This document shows, piece by piece, positions 31,152 to 35,000 of a stretch of DNA of 35,000 nt. A program made the position numbers and the translations under genes. How positions within the stretch are numbered: the stretch's first letter is position 1; every line of letters begins with the position of its first letter. This stretch comes from Neocallimastix lanati (nom. inval.) (taxonomy: Eukaryota > Neocallimastigomycota > Neocallimastigomycetes > Neocallimastigales > Neocallimastigaceae), in assembly GCA_016946835.1 (NCBI GenBank), contig JACVTC010000004.1, positions 872,501-907,500 on the forward strand, read 5' to 3'. The notes under the pieces were generated by a model. It worked only from the letters and a program-made list of their open reading frames with translations, was not told where the DNA came from and did not search any database.

Positions 31152-34100
31152 GCCATTCATTGAAATACCAAATGGTCCATTATCTCCAAAGTCTAAATCC
31201 ATCTTTACAATCCAAGGATTAGCATTCAAACTACCTAAACAATCAAAATAACCAAAGGCACGTGTTACATCAGCTTTACCATTAACTAAACCATCACTTG
31301 TAATCCAACCACCAGCATTTTGAATACGTTCCATTTCATCACTAAGACCTGATATGAATTTTGGAGAATCTGATGTTGATGAAGTATATACATTACCAGG
31401 AAGTGAACCTTGACTAGAATTTAATGAATGTTGCATAGAACGGTGACTTTCTACCGAATAAGAAGATAACGCGCTACTATTAACTTTTTGGTTTTGATCA
31501 ATGACACGAGAAGAAGTCCAATCCATAACATTACCAACTTTGAAAGATCTACTAATAACCTGAGCATTACCACCAGCCTTACTTAAAATACAAGTACCAT
31601 CACCAACATTTGCAACATAAAGAGTACAGCTTTCTTTTTTACGATCTCCAACCAAATAAACAATAACGGCTGAACAACCAAATTGTTCACTATCTTCTTC
31701 TTCAGAATAGCCGTTATTATAATCATTATGATTACGATTAGGTACAGAAGTTCTAAATTTTTCACCTAATTCTTTATTTAATCCTAAGAAAGTTCTTCTT
31801 ATGGCACTTTTAATACTATTGGAATCTAAAACAATAGATTCTCTATTTACTGGGTTATTATAGCCTCTCATTTGATTATTCTTTTCTCTTTCTTTAATAA
31901 GAGCTTCTTCTACTTTTTTTAATTCGGCTTGGAAATCTCCAGCGAACAAACGGAAAAGATATTCTGCCAATTTAGTACCGTCTTCTGTGCCCCTACCATC
32001 AAAAATACCAAACAAAGATTCATTATCCATGTTACGAAATTGTGGGATAACTACATCCCAGATACCAAGGAAAAATTTTTCTTTAGGTATGACACCAATA
32101 GCAGCAGGATTAGCGAAATAGGTAGAATCACGAACATTGTTAATTTGTTCACGACTTATATAAACCGATTCACGTCGAGGACCTTCACTAGCAAATCTGC
32201 ATAATATATCACTAATACCATATTTAATTATTCCACCAGGAATACCAGTTTGAGGAATTTCACTACTTGTAGTTCTAATTCTACGTTGATCATTTTCATC
32301 TGGAATTTGAACCATCAAACAGGTAACATCCATTAAACCTAACATACTTAAATTAGTTAATGTTGTAAAATTACTTAAACTTTTTCTTTGAGAAAATGAA
32401 ATATTCATTGACTGATTATTCATATCATTTTTGTCATATCCACCAAATGGACTGTAACCTGAAGCTTGATGTCTTGATGGTAAATCAACCTTATTAGAAG
32501 AACTCATTAATTTCTTACTATCTTTATTATCAAATGGTATAAACTTTTGATTATGAGCATTTGGCGTAATTTCTAATCTTTTATTACCAGAAAGATTTAA
32601 ATATTTTAATTCCAAATTCCAACTCCAATTCCAATCATATGGCCAATTATTAATATTATAACGAAGACCACTACTTTCGCCACGACCACCTCCTTGACCA
32701 CCAACATCAAATGCACAAAGCTTATTTAATTTGGCTACTTCACCAGGAATTGTTGAAAGTTTATTATTATCAAGGAAGAGCCATGAAAGATTACGTAGTT
32801 TTTCAATTTCACCTGGTAAGGTAATAATGTTATTACCAGAAAGGTATAATTCTTGAAGATGAGAAAACCAAGAAGCAGGTATTTGAACACGAGCATTCTT
32901 ACGAGGGTATGGTTGATCAACTAATGGTGCAGTTGAAGTAGAGTCAAACCATGATGTAATATCAGCAATATCATTGTAACTAGCATTTAGAACAATAAGA
33001 TTTGGCATGAAGAAAAGGGCTAAACATAAATCTTCGGTTAAATGGTTATCAGCAACAAAAAGAGCTAAAAGTGAGAAAGAAAGAGGTGGGAATGCTTGTA
33101 GAGAAATATTAGAAGTCATTCTTCTTTGCCTTCTAGCAACTAATGTAGTATCGCTCATTCCAGTACTGACAGAAGTGGCATCATTTTCAACATTTATTGG
33201 AAGTGGGAATTGCTCTAATTGATTAGAAGTAGCATTAATTGAACGTAATTTACCACACTGCCATATACTATCTGGAAGAGTTTTTAAATGATTGGAACGT
33301 ACATCCAAATATTCTAGTTCTACTAATTCACCTATATCATCTGGCAAAGCCATTAAATGATTATAGTATAGTGAAAGATGACGCATTCTAAATGGACCAA
33401 TTTGTCGAATTTCTTTTTGATGAACACGAACGGTTGAAGAAATTAACGGTAATTCACGAAGACGATTACCATCAAGAATTAAACGTTCAATACCAGTAAG
33501 TTTGGTAAAGAAATTATTTGGAAGAATTTCTAAACCACAGAAAGATAGATTAAGTTCTGTAAGGGTACCGGTAACATTTGTTATACGAAAGATCATCGGC
33601 TTTTGATTACCAGTGCTTAAACGATATGACATACTGAACTTTTTAAGAACAGGAAAATCAATAAATTTTGAAGGATCAATATTAGCATTCATTTCTAGCT
33701 GAATATCTTCAATAGTAGACATTCTACCGATCCAACGAATAGGATTGCCATCTAATAATAAAATTTCTAATTTTTTACATTCACTTAATACTTCCATGGT
33801 TTGTGCATAATTTTCAGTTTCAGTTAAAATTTCTGTACCATCTTGATCAAAACTCATAATTGAACCAAAACGATTACCTCTTAAATCTAATTCACGTAAT
33901 TGAAGACATTCCGAAAGACGCTTTGGTAGATCACCATCCATTCGATTACCATTTAATCTTAAAATTTCCAACACTTCCAATTCACCAATTTCTGGTGGTA
34001 ATTTTCCTATTAGACGATTAAATGAAATATCTAAGTGATGTAATACTCTACGTAAATTATGGAAGAAAGAAACTGGAATCGTTTTAATTCTATTATTAGA

Positions 34101-35000
34101 TAAACTAATATATTGTAAACGTTGACAACCTTTTGCCATTGATTCAGGAATTTCTTCAATTAAGTTACACTGAAGTTCTAATACGAGAAGATTTCTTAAA
34201 TGTTCAATACCTGTATGTTCTAAAGTACGAATACGATTATAACTTAAATTAACATGTGTTAAAGTAGTAATACAATGAATATTTCTTGGAAAATTATGAA
34301 TTCGATTATGAGAAAGAGAAAGAGATTTTAATGACGTTAAAGATGGTGTTAAATCTAAATGTAATTCTTGAATATTTAAATTTCTTGAAAGATCCAATGA
34401 AATAATTTCCGATGCATTTTGATATAAATAAACAGGAAGAATAGTTAATCCAAAACCAGCAAGATTAATGTGGGGATTATCTTTAACTTCAGGTTTTTTC
34501 CAATACTTAGGTGAAATTTCTCTTCCAATTTGGATTTCTTTAAAAATAAAACGATAACAATAACTATTATCTTCACGTCCTTGTAAATTCAATTTATCTA
34601 ATGCTGTATAACCTAAACGTTCAAGCCAACGTCTTTGCATTAAAAGTGGACATTCATTTGGTTTTATAATTCTTTCCAATTTGTTTCTAATAACAACTAA
34701 GTTATATTTATTATAGTCATTTATAAAAAATTTTGCAGCAACCTTTTTACAAACATAATCAGCATTATCATTTAAATTACATTTAACTGTTGTAAACGTT
34801 AAATCTGTTTTGAATACACGTATATAATTTTGTTGATCTTCTTCAACCTTGTTGATAATAAAGTTATGATTATCGTAATATATATCTTCGGGTGTTAAAA
34901 ATTCTGTATCTTTATTTATTGAATTACTATGAGCTAAGCTCATTTCTTGATTTGAATTATTGTTATAATTAAACTTAGTTCCATCATTATAACCTGGCAA
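29094..35000 (-). CDS. CYR1: Fungal-type adenylate cyclase (Cyr1-like), N-terminus cut by window edge
   Basis: Makes cAMP from ATP as the Ras-responsive effector of the fungal cAMP/PKA pathway, normally at the cell periphery. The frame is open for 1968 codons to the window edge; the first codon here (TTG) is not a start. Domains in order: Ras-association (about 58-157); some twenty leucine-rich repeats (about 180-830); PP2C-like domain (about 965-1430; FDGRGTEDG at D1001, ANVGDG, VTRAFG); class III cyclase (about 1508-1775) with both metal-binding Asp (FTDIKN, D1518; KTEGDSF, D1561), the adenine-contacting Asp of DYFG (D1693) and the N1700/R1704 pair. A basic coiled-coil tail ends the protein; in yeast the C-terminus binds cyclase-associated protein. 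Odd points: about 21 Asn inserted in the PP2C domain (1284-1304) and an acidic Asn/Glu-rich insertion inside the cyclase domain. No intron is seen in 5.9 kb. Confidence 0.95.
31089..31151. repeat. Coding (AAT)n microsatellite in the adenylate cyclase gene
   Basis: Twenty-one AAT codons (ATT on the plus strand) encode a pure Asn run between GISMNG and GPAIHL in the PP2C-like domain. Being pure, it is likely to be length-polymorphic. Confidence 0.9.

Overview
This is a very AT-rich eukaryotic window. Its introns are short and AT-only with GT..AG ends, it is full of homopolymer and AAT-type microsatellites, proteins carry long asparagine runs, and the few GC-richer islands are exons or transposon remains. 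One gene encodes a fungal-type adenylate cyclase (Ras-association, leucine-rich repeats, PP2C-like, class III cyclase). With the extreme base composition this suggests a fungus, most plausibly an anaerobic rumen-type fungus (Neocallimastigomycota). That placement is an inference.

Layout. 1-102: possible end of an upstream gene. 2.0-3.7 kb: decayed Ty3/gypsy-type LTR retrotransposon (gag zinc-knuckle remnant, Asn-repeat stretch, integrase C-terminus). 4.4-5.4 kb: short telomere-like tract, antisense LINE fragment and two minisatellites. 6.9-10.7 kb, minus strand: nine-exon casein kinase 1-like gene whose reading frame I rebuilt completely (757 aa). 10.7-16.8 kb: mostly featureless AT DNA, with a TTTA microsatellite, two duplications, and a GC-richer island (about 15.1-15.55 kb) with nested inverted repeats that looks like a structured RNA or foldback element. 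16.8-19.7 kb, plus strand: ribosomal protein genes eL32 and uL13, each with one intron, and a MITE-like element between them.

20.05-24.83 kb: apparently full-length non-LTR retrotransposon (LINE) with an intact 1331-aa endonuclease/reverse transcriptase ORF, a poly(A) tail and a 12-bp target-site duplication. 24.85-28.3 kb: a graveyard of at least four more LINE remnants, one a 75-bp tail-only insertion with a 13-bp duplication and another interrupted by a second MITE-like copy with an 8-bp duplication. 29.1-35.0 kb, minus strand: adenylate cyclase, intronless over the visible part and cut by the window edge.

The four host genes are housekeeping or signalling genes with no operon-like link. 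The transposon cluster fills the space between the ribosomal genes and the 3' end of the cyclase gene. The most useful leads are the MITE-like family, the structured island, the repeated Ala-Trp motif in the kinase N-terminus, and the LINE family with its tail hairpin.
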